Assembly: GCF_001183985.1 (NCBI RefSeq)
Contig: NZ_LFZW01000001.1
Coordinates: 3,090,059-3,154,058, forward strand
From: Peribacillus loiseleuriae
GTDB lineage: Bacteria; Bacillota; Bacilli; Bacillales; DSM-1321
Direction: 5' to 3'
Length of the DNA: 64,000 nt
The notes beneath the pieces are model-generated. The model worked only from the letters and a program-made list of their open reading frames with translations, did no database searches and was not told the origin of the DNA. Each line of letters starts with the position of its first letter. Within the stretch, counting starts at the first letter, position 1. The position numbers and the translations under genes are program-made. Below are positions 8,086-14,988 of this stretch, piece by piece.

Positions 8086-8572
8086 CCATATTCACCTCAA
8101 TATTGAAGTTTATTGATGCTAAAGCAGCCAATATACACTCTCTATGCTTAGTTTTTATTTTACCCCATTCATTAATACCTAGTATGTTAGACACTCCATT
8201 ACAATTGTCTTTTATTATAGTACTCGTTGTCTTCAATCTAGACGCTACAGATGTGTATGTTCCTGTAAAATATTTTTGAATTGTGCTATCAGCAAATAGC
8301 TCTTGTATGACTCCTTCAACATTCATCCTAAATACACTAGGTTGTAGTGCAGAACCTTCGGTTGTTTTCAATCCAGCGTATTTAATATCATATTCGCAAA
8401 TAATCGAAAACAGAGTTGTGCGAACAAAAGATAATTGTTTCGGGATATCATTATTAAATGCTTTCGGTAATACTAGCTTTTGATTAACAAAGTTAAAATT
8501 ACTATTTTCATCAGATTCAACTATGGTATAGTAGATTTCTGATGGTTCAACTCTTATTCCAATGGATTTCAT
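8078..8572 (-). CDS. RuvC/RNase H fold-like protein paired with the kinase
   Basis: A protein of 164 residues. The start MKSIGIRVEPSEIYYTIVES has the beta1-beta2 hairpin of RuvC-like folds, but Arg replaces the usual first catalytic Asp. A central KTTEGSALQPSVFRMNVEG segment supplies a Glu. The end KTKHRECILAALASI resembles the last RuvC helix with Glu instead of Asp. The shape recalls DUF3010-type proteins, but I assign it only at fold level. With an altered active site it may bind DNA or RNA rather than cut it. It is translationally coupled to the downstream kinase, whose substrate or partner it could be. The start follows GGGAGGG. Confidence 0.6.
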   Translation of the reverse strand: MKSIGIRVEPSEIYYTIVESDENSNFNFVNQKLVLPKAFNNDIPKQLSFVRTTLFSIICEYDIKYAGLKTTEGSALQPSVFRMNVEGVIQELFADSTIQKYFTGTYTSVASRLKTTSTIIKDNCNGVSNILGINEWGKIKTKHRECILAALASINFNIEVNMDV

Positions 8573-8639
8573 GAATTACTTACCCTCCCAATCTTCTCAA
8601 TATTTCACCATATTTCGAGAATGATAGGAGGAAATAACT

Positions 8640-8687
8640 ATGAAACTTGTATTATTTCATTACATTTTAACTATTTCTTGTAGTTAA
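8640..8687 (+). CDS. Possible 15-residue peptide on the opposite strand
   Basis: A perfect AGGAGG lies 8 nt upstream of an ATG on the plus strand, giving MKLVLFHYILTISCS and a stop. It points away from the kinase cassette, in its upstream region. The peptide is hydrophobic. The Shine-Dalgarno match is the only evidence, and it may be chance. Confidence 0.2.
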   Translation: MKLVLFHYILTISCS

Positions 8688-8742
8688 TGATTTAAAATAA
8701 TTAATCATTATTCAGAAACATATACTTCCATTTAAATGACTT

Positions 8743-8901
8743 TTAATTCCTTATTTTTTTAAAAGTAATATCTGCTCTTGAAACAGCAACACATCTCTCT
8801 GTATTCCCAAAATTAACACTACTTACATCAGCATTATGATACTTTTTCACATATTCAATCACAGCAGATTTTAGTTCATGTTTCTCTAAGCTAATTTCCA
8901 A
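8743..8901 (-). CDS. Small protein of 52 residues, function unknown
   Basis: TTG start at 8901 preceded by AAAAAAAAGGAGG with 5 to 6 nt spacing, stop at 8743. The protein is MEISLEKHELKSAVIEYVKK at its N terminus (a helix) and continues with strand-like TERCVAVSRADITFKK. It lies 24 bp downstream of the Xre-type regulator gene and probably forms an operon with it. No family is recognised. Its size below 60 residues and its TTG start make it easy to miss. Confidence 0.6.
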   Translation of the reverse strand: MEISLEKHELKSAVIEYVKKYHNADVSSVNFGNTERCVAVSRADITFKKIRN

Positions 8902-8925
8902 TTCACTACCTCCTTTTTTTTGAAA

Positions 8926-9123
8926 TTAATCCATATCTATTCCAAATGAATCTTCAATTTTCCTTCTTAATTCCCATTCAATTTCTTTTTTCCCTTGCTC
9001 AATCCTTGATATGGTCATTTGCGATACACCAAGCATTTCCGCTAATTCTGACTGTGATAATCCAAAATCAAACCTAAGACTTACTAGCTGGTGTCGCTTT
9101 GGTTTTTTAATGTTTTCCTTCAT
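8926..9123 (-). CDS. Xre-family helix-turn-helix regulator
   Basis: A protein of 65 residues made of one Cro/C1-type domain: LRFDFGLSQSELAEMLGVSQ, then MTISRIEQGKKEIEW. The recognition helix is VSQMTISRIEQG. Short Xre proteins of this size regulate lysogeny or replication in phages and plasmids. A perfect 14 bp palindrome (9150-9163) lies 26 bp upstream of the start, a likely autoregulatory operator. It separates the replication half of the element from the kinase and head half. Confidence 0.82.
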   Translation of the reverse strand: MKENIKKPKRHQLVSLRFDFGLSQSELAEMLGVSQMTISRIEQGKKEIEWELRRKIEDSFGIDMD

Positions 9124-9149
9124 GTCGTCACTCCTTTTCCTCCTAACGA

Positions 9150-9163
9150 TTAGATTAATCTAA
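9150..9163. promoter_or_regulatory. Palindromic operator candidate of the Xre regulator
   Basis: TTAGATTAATCTAA is a perfect 14 bp inverted repeat immediately upstream of the regulator's ribosome-binding site. Small Xre proteins bind such palindromes as dimers. The rest of 9164-9404 holds no gene I can support. Confidence 0.5.
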
Positions 9164-9404
9164 ACTACATTCCTCAAAAAAAATGCCAACGTTATGCTGA
9201 CATCAATTCAAAGGAGAAAAAATTATTAAATGAATAAACAAATAAAGAACTAGAATCGTATGTGTAGATTAAACATCCTCAAGGGCTATATACATATATC
9301 AGGAGGATATGTACATATTTTACAAGAAATAATAAAAATATTTGCATTTAATGATAATTGTATGTTATATTTTAAAATTAAACATTTTTACTTAGTTTAT
9401 CCAT

Positions 9405-9432
9405 TAAAAAAGACGCACCTGATTGGCGCACC
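9405..9432 (-). terminator. Terminator of the 498-residue gene
   Basis: As RNA on the minus strand GGUGCGCC pairs with GGUGCGUC (8 bp, three G-U pairs) around AAUCA, followed by six U. It lies 18 bp after the stop codon. Confidence 0.55.
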
Positions 9433-9449
9433 TCTTAAACTAGACTAAT

Positions 9450-10946
9450 TTAACTTACAATATTATCAAGAATATCAAAATAAGCTTTATGTATTTCGTT
9501 ACTCACTTTATTTTCCATCATATATTTAATGTCTCTATTTTTCTTTTTAACCCCATGAACCTTATCTAGATAAATCACAGCTCTTTGATACGGGTGTTCA
9601 TTCTTAATATCACATTCTCCCAAGACAGCGTTCAACGACCCTCGTTCAATATCTGTTAGATCTGCATTCTTAATCGCCTCTTTAAAATCAAGTAATGTAA
9701 GATAAGTATATCTATCTGTCTTATCTTGATACTTGGTATTCAGCATTGAGTAAATTTGATGATATGTAGTAAAGCGTTTTTGTTTCTGTACCTTTTTACC
9801 ATATGTATTAGTCTTATATCCATCGTGAACCTTTTCCTGTGAAGTTTGGAAGCTTAATAAAGCTTTAATATGTTCAATATTCTCCAAGTCAATGATTGAA
9901 TCCACTTCATTAACAGTTGTATCTTTACCCTTAGCACTTCTTACCGGCTTCCTTAACTCCTCTTTCATAACAAACATTTCATATCTAGTCGTATTGACCA
10001 GTTTTTTTAATTCAAAGTACTGACTTTTCCCAGTAGGCTTCAGTTTGTAGAAACTTATTAGCTGATTCCACTTAGCATCTAACTGCAATTCATCTTTCAT
10101 AGGCTTCATAACTGAATTCACATCAATCTCATAAGCTGCTTCTCTGCCTGTTTTCCCCTGTATAACAGATAAACTCTTTCTACCCCTCCCTTCTCTCCAT
10201 GCTGCAAAAGTTTTTTCCTTTTCAGAAGCTAACCATAATTCGTATTCCTTAATAAATTCTTCTTGCTTAATCATTCTTTCCGTCTCATTTAAATCCAAGC
10301 CTAATTTCTCAATTGTAGAAATGATGCTAGTTTCCATTTTTAATAGTTCGGGATATTCAATTAGATCCTGCTCAGATATTTTCCTTTGCTTCTTTTTCAT
10401 GTCCTCACTTAGTCTTTTTAACAACTGAGATTTCTGATCATCATGAAGCCTCATGTATGATGTATCAAGCAAATCAAAATCAATTTCACACTCTCCATCT
10501 TCATTCTTCCTATAAAGGGATACCTCCTTCTTGCCTATCTGACTTAGGCGTACACTGCTCAACCATGTTTTATTAGGACTTACATTTAGAATTTCATTAG
10601 CTAATGATTGGATTCCCTTAGTAAATGAATCGTGTTCTGATAAGTACCCATCTGTATTATCACCGTGCTTATCCGCATAGTATTTAGTCGTTATGAACCT
10701 ATAAATAAAATCATTATAATCGAATCCTTGATCTTCTGAGCTAGGCTCACCGAGAATTAACTTAAGAATATCAGCAACTTCTTTATCAGTATAAACTTTT
10801 GCAGCATATAGCTTTTCTTTATACTTTTTCACATTCCAGATTACCATCGCTCTTTCTTCTTCATGTGACCAAAATTTATCATTATAATCTTTAGGTCTAA
10901 CCTTATCACCATAATTCAAGTAGCTTTCAGCTTGCATTTTTCTCAA
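9450..10946 (-). CDS. Large orphan protein of the replication module
   Basis: A protein of 498 residues with no family I recognise. It starts at TTG 10946 after AGGAGG with 7 nt spacing. It is highly charged and mostly helical, with no membrane segments, no Walker motif and no zinc motif. A basic stretch lies near WREGRGRKSLSVIQGKTGRE (residues about 245-265). The C-terminal part LLDFKEAIKNADLTDIERG has a rhythm like a helix-turn-helix or sigma-region fold. It lies on the far side of the origin from the rep gene, so a role in replication, partition or copy control is plausible but unproven. Confidence 0.6.
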   Translation of the reverse strand: MRKMQAESYLNYGDKVRPKDYNDKFWSHEEERAMVIWNVKKYKEKLYAAKVYTDKEVADILKLILGEPSSEDQGFDYNDFIYRFITTKYYADKHGDNTDGYLSEHDSFTKGIQSLANEILNVSPNKTWLSSVRLSQIGKKEVSLYRKNEDGECEIDFDLLDTSYMRLHDDQKSQLLKRLSEDMKKKQRKISEQDLIEYPELLKMETSIISTIEKLGLDLNETERMIKQEEFIKEYELWLASEKEKTFAAWREGRGRKSLSVIQGKTGREAAYEIDVNSVMKPMKDELQLDAKWNQLISFYKLKPTGKSQYFELKKLVNTTRYEMFVMKEELRKPVRSAKGKDTTVNEVDSIIDLENIEHIKALLSFQTSQEKVHDGYKTNTYGKKVQKQKRFTTYHQIYSMLNTKYQDKTDRYTYLTLLDFKEAIKNADLTDIERGSLNAVLGECDIKNEHPYQRAVIYLDKVHGVKKKNRDIKYMMENKVSNEIHKAYFDILDNIVS

Positions 10947-10984
10947 TATAACTCCTCCTATTTTGTCGAATTATCTCCCTGAAA

Positions 10985-11080
10985 ACTTGTATCGTTTCCC
11001 TATCGCAAAACCCTTATAAACACTGTCTTTTCTATGTATAAAACTACTCAAAAACACCCTTTTTTATCGTATCGTTACTA
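10985..11080 (-). promoter_or_regulatory. Cluster of TATCG motifs upstream of the orphan gene
   Basis: TATCG occurs at 10990, 11001, 11065 and 11070 in the leader of the 498-residue gene, in two close pairs. More TATCG/CGATA words appear near 11289, 11413 and 11429. They could be regulator sites. I see no gene in 10947-11332. Confidence 0.3.
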
Positions 11081-11332
11081 CGGTTATTTCCGATTCAATT
11101 TGTCGAATCCTGAAAGTTTGACCTATGTATTTCTTATGAGTTGATACTATCCTGGTACTAACTGAAAACTACTCCAACTAATACAACTGAAAATCAAAAC
11201 TTACATTTTGTATATGTATATGGAGGCTTCACGATAGTGAACGGCTCAGGATTTAGCAATTTCAATTGGTGAATCCTCATAAGCTTCTATCGAATCTTAT
11301 GTAATATATTATTGTGAATTTTATTAAGTATA

Positions 11333-11386
11333 TTGTTATTTAATCTTGTTATATGTATTGTTAAGTGTCTTGTTATAAGTCTTGTA
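11333..11386. repeat. AT-rich 12-13 bp direct repeats, probable DNA-unwinding element
   Basis: Five TTGT(TA) units start at 11333, 11346, 11358, 11370 and 11382 (spacings 13, 12, 12, 12). They have the form TTGTTATTTAATC, TTGTTATATGTA, TTGTTAAGTGTC and TTGTTATAAGTC, ending in a partial TTGTAGCG. AT-rich 12/13-mers beside iterons are the melting region of iteron-type and oriC-type origins. Confidence 0.68.
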
Positions 11387-11431
11387 GCGTTACCCGACAC
11401 CCTCTGAACCCTTGATACGACTACATGTATC

Positions 11432-11445
11432 GAAGGACACCCATA
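11432..11445. repeat. Inverted iteron copy
   Basis: AAGGACACCC contains GGACAC, the reverse complement of the iteron core GTGTCC, just left of the direct array. A weaker CGACACC lies at 11394. Single inverted iterons often serve as operator or handcuffing sites. Confidence 0.45.
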
Positions 11446-11449
11446 TAGT

Positions 11450-11634
11450 ACCTGTCCATTTAAGACTGGTCACTGTCTGTATTTAAAATGTCACCGTCCT
11501 AAAATGAATGGTCACTGTCTTTATTTGATAAGTAAGTGTCCGTATATAAATGGCGAGTGTCCGTATATGTATAGATGACTGTCTTTATTTGTTATAATGG
11601 GTGTCCGTATTTGTTTGGCGGGTGTCCAATGATA
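11450..11634. repeat. Nine tandem iterons, probable replication origin
   Basis: The core TGTC (once CGTC) recurs at 11453, 11474, 11495, 11516, 11537, 11558, 11580, 11602 and 11623, with spacings of 21, 21, 21, 21, 21, 22, 22 and 21 bp. The consensus unit is about GTGTCCGTATTTG followed by a variable part. A period of two helical turns places all units on one DNA face, as in iteron plasmids. The array begins directly after the stop codon of the winged-helix rep gene, whose product is the expected ligand. Confidence 0.85.
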
Positions 11635-11635
11635 A

Positions 11636-12730
11636 TCAACCAAATAATTCAGCAATTTCATCACCGAATTCTCGTGAACCCCATTGGTTTTTCTTTTCTC
11701 CAAAGGTACTACCAACAGGCTGTTCTTCATTATGTACTTCCTCAGCTTCGTTACTTACATATGTATCAGAATTCTTATCATTTAACCTCTCACACATTTG
11801 AACGTTATACATCGGAATATAATATGCGCTAGGCTGCTCTCTTTCCTTAACACGCTTCTCATAGTTGGCAGGCCTCTTAACATGAAACAAAGGAAAATCT
11901 TGATTATTCTCATCAACAAACTTATCTTTCACTCTGAGCTCAATAAGCCGAGCAACGATTTTCTCAGTAATTTTGACATCTTTGGTATTTAGATTTTCTG
12001 ACAATTTGTCCATCGTATGCCATATATCTTGATTAGCATTATAAGAACTAACGAAATACAGATATGTAATAAATTCTTTTTCATTAAGTAATTTACTTGT
12101 GTATAAATCTAAGTCATAAATCGTGACTTTGAAGAAGTTAATTGGAGTATCCTGAATTTCCCCGTGCTCATCTACTTCTCTTTTGTAATCACAGTCAAAG
12201 TTCAAATGCCATTTATAAAATTTTCGTTTGATATTGCCATTCTCATACCCATCTTCAGATTCTTCATTAATCACCCTTACTTTCACACCATCAGGATACA
12301 TGGTTCTTTCCTTTTTCTTATGATAGAACGTGTTATTCATTGTCCCTTCTAAAAACTGAAGCTTTTTAATTCGTTCCTTAACCCTTTTGTCGCTATAGCC
12401 TAAATAATCCGCAATTTCCTTGGTATAACCTTTAAAATTATGTAATGATAAAAACTTCAACAAAACAATCAGAATGAAGTCACGCTCGTCAAAGGTCGCA
12501 GTCAACATTTTCTCTTTATCCGCAAATTCCTGATACGGGTAAACCATACCATCATAATTAATGTATCTGTCACCATCTTTGTCTGATATTAGCTTAGGTC
12601 TGTACTGAATCTTTCCTAGTTTATAGAAATCATCGAATAAACGATTGTTTAGCATTATAAATTTCATATCAGTATCTTCGATCATTTTTCTAATATCTTC
12701 ATGTTTCCGCAAGATTCTCTTTTTTGCCAT
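11636..12730 (-). CDS. Iteron-type replication initiator
   Basis: A protein of 364 residues. I see two winged-helix-like segments. One is about residues 80-130 (EIADYLGYSDKRVKERIKKL). The other is about 210-270 (DKLSENLNTKDVKI and onward to ARLIELRVKDKF). Two winged helices in tandem are the plan of iteron-binding plasmid initiators such as RepE or pi. The tail after residue 310 is polar and disordered-looking. It is not closely recognisable as a named family; the function comes from the fold pattern and from nine iterons that start at its stop codon. The start follows AAAGGGGATATC. Confidence 0.75.
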   Translation of the reverse strand: MAKKRILRKHEDIRKMIEDTDMKFIMLNNRLFDDFYKLGKIQYRPKLISDKDGDRYINYDGMVYPYQEFADKEKMLTATFDERDFILIVLLKFLSLHNFKGYTKEIADYLGYSDKRVKERIKKLQFLEGTMNNTFYHKKKERTMYPDGVKVRVINEESEDGYENGNIKRKFYKWHLNFDCDYKREVDEHGEIQDTPINFFKVTIYDLDLYTSKLLNEKEFITYLYFVSSYNANQDIWHTMDKLSENLNTKDVKITEKIVARLIELRVKDKFVDENNQDFPLFHVKRPANYEKRVKEREQPSAYYIPMYNVQMCERLNDKNSDTYVSNEAEEVHNEEQPVGSTFGEKKNQWGSREFGDEIAELFG

Positions 12731-12774
12731 ATAATAGATATCCCCTTTGTATAATTGGTTAATTGAATAATTGT

Positions 12775-12954
12775 TTAAGATGTTAATTGAGCATGTTCAG
12801 TCATGATGCTTTCAATATCAGGCGTTCTGGGGTAAAGCCAAAAGCGTCTATCCGATAAGCTGATGGCAGATGTTAAATATGTATATCCAGCCCTTTTAAT
12901 CTTCTTATGTAATTGAACATCGTATATGAATAACAGATCCTCTTTAGTAGTCAA
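12775..12954 (-). CDS. Small protein of 59 residues upstream of rep
   Basis: TTG start at 12954 after AACAGGAGGATTTC, stop at 12775, 44 bp before rep. The sequence begins MTTKEDLLFIYDVQLHKKIK and continues RAGYTYLTSAISLSDRRFWL. It has no known motif. It fills the gap between the 197-residue gene and rep and is probably co-transcribed with both. A copy-control or accessory replication role is possible but unproven. Confidence 0.58.
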   Translation of the reverse strand: MTTKEDLLFIYDVQLHKKIKRAGYTYLTSAISLSDRRFWLYPRTPDIESIMTEHAQLTS

Positions 12955-12977
12955 CAGAAATCCTCCTGTTAAAGCTT

Positions 12978-13571
12978 TTATAGTTGAACACCATTTTCTT
13001 TAATCCATAATAAGATTTCACTCAACTTGGCAGTTTTTTCTTGGTTTATACACTCATCTTTAGGCACTACACCATGCTTTTTATAATAATTCAGGGCATT
13101 ATTTTTTATGTTTTCGGCAGACTTCTTAAAATTATAAACATCTCTTTCAAACGGATCTCTGATATAGTCTTGATTAATTGAAGGATGATTAGTAATCCTT
13201 GTTCCATCATTCATATCAATACTCATGTGATGGTATTTTAACTTCCCACTTGATGCAGGAATACTGTGAAAATACTTATACACTTTTCCTTCAATGACAA
13301 TATTGCGTTTTTGCAAAGAATGATAGTCGTGATAATATTCATTGAAATTCTTATAGCCTTCTCCTCCTAATTTATCTATCACTTCGCATATTTTATTAAT
13401 AATTGTGAAACAATTATCTAACTCCTCAATGTAGAACATATCTACACGTATATCCTTATAATCAAATATCACCTTATTAGAAACGTAATCATCCAAGATT
13501 AGTGTTTGCAGTAAGAAATCAACCTTTGTTCCTTTATATAAATATTCCATATTATCTGAATTCGACATCAA
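12978..13571 (-). CDS. Hypothetical protein of 197 residues, first gene after the tandem promoters
   Basis: It starts at TTG 13571 (or the adjacent ATG 13568) behind AGGAGGAATT. The sequence has many Tyr, Asp and Asn and includes YHDYHSLQKRNIVIEGKVYK and a HHMSIDMNDG segment. No family, membrane helix or clear catalytic motif is recognised. Three near-identical promoters lie upstream, so it is the first gene of the replication operon (this gene, the 59-residue gene, rep). An early or regulatory role is inferred from position only. Confidence 0.55.
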   Translation of the reverse strand: MMSNSDNMEYLYKGTKVDFLLQTLILDDYVSNKVIFDYKDIRVDMFYIEELDNCFTIINKICEVIDKLGGEGYKNFNEYYHDYHSLQKRNIVIEGKVYKYFHSIPASSGKLKYHHMSIDMNDGTRITNHPSINQDYIRDPFERDVYNFKKSAENIKNNALNYYKKHGVVPKDECINQEKTAKLSEILLWIKENGVQL

Positions 13572-13609
13572 AATAATTCCTCCTAATTGTTTTGAGTTTT
13601 TTCAAAATT

Positions 13610-13638
13610 TTACTAATCTATAATTTTATTTGTGTAAA
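13610..13638 (-). promoter_or_regulatory. Tandem promoter copy 1 (nearest the gene)
   Basis: TTTACA (-35), 17 bp, TAGTAA (-10). The -35 and spacer are identical to those of copy 3. Confidence 0.5.
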
Positions 13639-13673
13639 TCTTGAGAATGGGTTTCTCCCCCTTTCTTAATGTA

Positions 13674-13702
13674 ATTATAATCTATAATTTTATTTGTGTA
13701 GA
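13674..13702 (-). promoter_or_regulatory. Tandem promoter copy 2
   Basis: TCTACA (-35), 17 bp, TATAAT (perfect -10). The 17 bp spacer is identical to copies 1 and 3. A GAGAA/TTCTC hairpin lies between copies 1 and 2. Confidence 0.6.
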
Positions 13703-13740
13703 ATGCAAAGCAGGGAGATTAACTCCCTCTTGCTATATTT

Positions 13741-13769
13741 ATTGTAATCTATAATTTTATTTGTGTAAA
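13741..13769 (-). promoter_or_regulatory. Tandem promoter copy 3
   Basis: TTTACA (-35), 17 bp, TACAAT (-10). An AGGGAG/CTCCCT hairpin lies between copies 2 and 3. The repeats start 64 and 67 bp apart. A degenerate fourth copy (ATAATTTTATTT) lies near 13789. Confidence 0.58.
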
Positions 13770-13870
13770 CCTAAATTTAACAATTATTATAATTTTATTT
13801 CTTTATTATCAATCTCCACTATAAAAGTCAGAGAGACCATTTCTAAGCCTCTTTTTTATTTTCTCGAACA

Positions 13871-13903
13871 CAAAAAAGGCCCACAGGTGTGACCCTGCGG
13901 ACT
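13871..13903 (-). terminator. Integrase terminator
   Basis: On the minus strand GTCCGCAGG pairs with CCTGTGGGC (9 bp) around GTCACA, followed by CTTTTTTG, 13 bp after the integrase stop codon. Confidence 0.72.
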
Positions 13904-13915
13904 CGTGAAATATAA

Positions 13916-14926
13916 TTATTTCTTTTTACCTTTTCTTAACTTAGCAACAGGACTATAAAGCTCATGTTGATTTTTTATCATTTCTTCATCGAACCTAACA
14001 TACTTCCTCGTAGTAGAAATTTCACTATGGCCAACGATTGCCTGAAGTGCAAATAGACTTCCACCTGAATCAAGAAACTCAGTACAGTACTGTCTGCGGA
14101 AATCATGACAGGAAAACGACTTAGTAATACCAGCCTTCTGAACATATCTTTTCAAATTTCTTCGAAAGGTATCTTCTTTTAAACTTTCACCCATCCACGT
14201 TAAAAAGATTTGTGTTTTCTCTTCTCCAAAATAGCCTTTATTTTCTTCAATAAGACCATTTAATAATCGTATTATTTCAGAAGACAATGGAATCACTTTA
14301 GGTTTTCTAGTTTTAATTTTATGAGCAGGTAGCACAATTCTCTTTGATGCCGAATCCACTTCTGATATCTCCAAATTAACCGCCTCAGATATCCTCATGC
14401 CGCTATCATAAAGTAACATCATCATTACATAGTCCCTGTATTGTGGATAAAATGCATGGTCAGGCATACTTAGCAATGAATGCATTTCATCTTGTGTTAA
14501 TAGCTCAAATGGAGTCTCATCTGTTTTTAAAAATTTTATTTGATCTAGAACATTTGAATCGATCATTTGCTCCTTGTTCAAAAGGTTATAAAAGTTTTTC
14601 AAAAATCTTATCCGTGCATTTATCGTTTGTGGAGCAAGACCAATTTCTTTCTTTTTATAATTATAACGTTCATCTTTCATAAAAACGATATACTCTCTAA
14701 CAAGAGGGGCGCTTATTTCATCGATGTATTTAATATCGACATGTGCTTTCTTAAGCCAATTTACAAAGAAATCGTAATGCTCTTTATGACTTATTATCGT
14801 CTTTTCTCTTAAACCTTCAGATTTCTTTGCTGTGAGAAAATATTCAAATGCATCTTCAAAAGATACTTTTATTTCATCCTTGGGTTGTTCAATTCTCCCT
14901 CGTCTGATTACCCTTTTTTTATTCAT
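13916..14926 (-). CDS. int: Tyrosine recombinase (integrase)
   Basis: A protein of 336 residues that integrates and excises the element. It has a SAM-like core-binding domain at about 22-120 and a catalytic domain at about 140-325. The catalytic set is complete: Arg178 (SGMRISEA), Lys206 or Lys208 in the beta-hairpin region (KIKTRKPK), His274 and Arg277 (CHDFRRQ), His300 (VGHSEIS) and Tyr309 (TTRKYV). It lies at the right end of the element, 116 bp from the stop codon of pbuX. This suggests that the right attachment site is in that gap. A perfect inverted repeat covers its ribosome-binding site. Confidence 0.92.
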   Translation of the reverse strand: MNKKRVIRRGRIEQPKDEIKVSFEDAFEYFLTAKKSEGLREKTIISHKEHYDFFVNWLKKAHVDIKYIDEISAPLVREYIVFMKDERYNYKKKEIGLAPQTINARIRFLKNFYNLLNKEQMIDSNVLDQIKFLKTDETPFELLTQDEMHSLLSMPDHAFYPQYRDYVMMMLLYDSGMRISEAVNLEISEVDSASKRIVLPAHKIKTRKPKVIPLSSEIIRLLNGLIEENKGYFGEEKTQIFLTWMGESLKEDTFRRNLKRYVQKAGITKSFSCHDFRRQYCTEFLDSGGSLFALQAIVGHSEISTTRKYVRFDEEMIKNQHELYSPVAKLRKGKKK

Positions 14927-14967
14927 ATATATACCTCCAACCCAGTTAGAGTATTTGAGGTATATAT
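14927..14967 (-). promoter_or_regulatory. Hairpin that can hide the integrase ribosome-binding site
   Basis: Arms ATATATACCTC (14927-14937 on plus) and GAGGTATATAT (14957-14967) are perfectly complementary over 11 bp with a 19 nt loop. The GGAGG that serves the integrase start codon lies at the inner end of one arm, and the start codon touches its outer end. In RNA this would sequester the initiation site. Alternatively it is an operator palindrome. Confidence 0.5.
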
Positions 14968-14988
14968 CCTACTTACAGTCAGTATTGC

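Noticed and set aside
9260..9448. Plus-strand ORF of 62 residues left of the orphan gene
   Set aside because: It has no convincing Shine-Dalgarno match, biased AT-rich composition and overlaps a terminator of the minus-strand gene.
13610..13805. Regularly spaced 23 bp repeats that look like a CRISPR array
   Set aside because: Only three copies, unequal spacers that contain hairpins, no cas genes, and each repeat fits a -35/spacer/-10 promoter layout.
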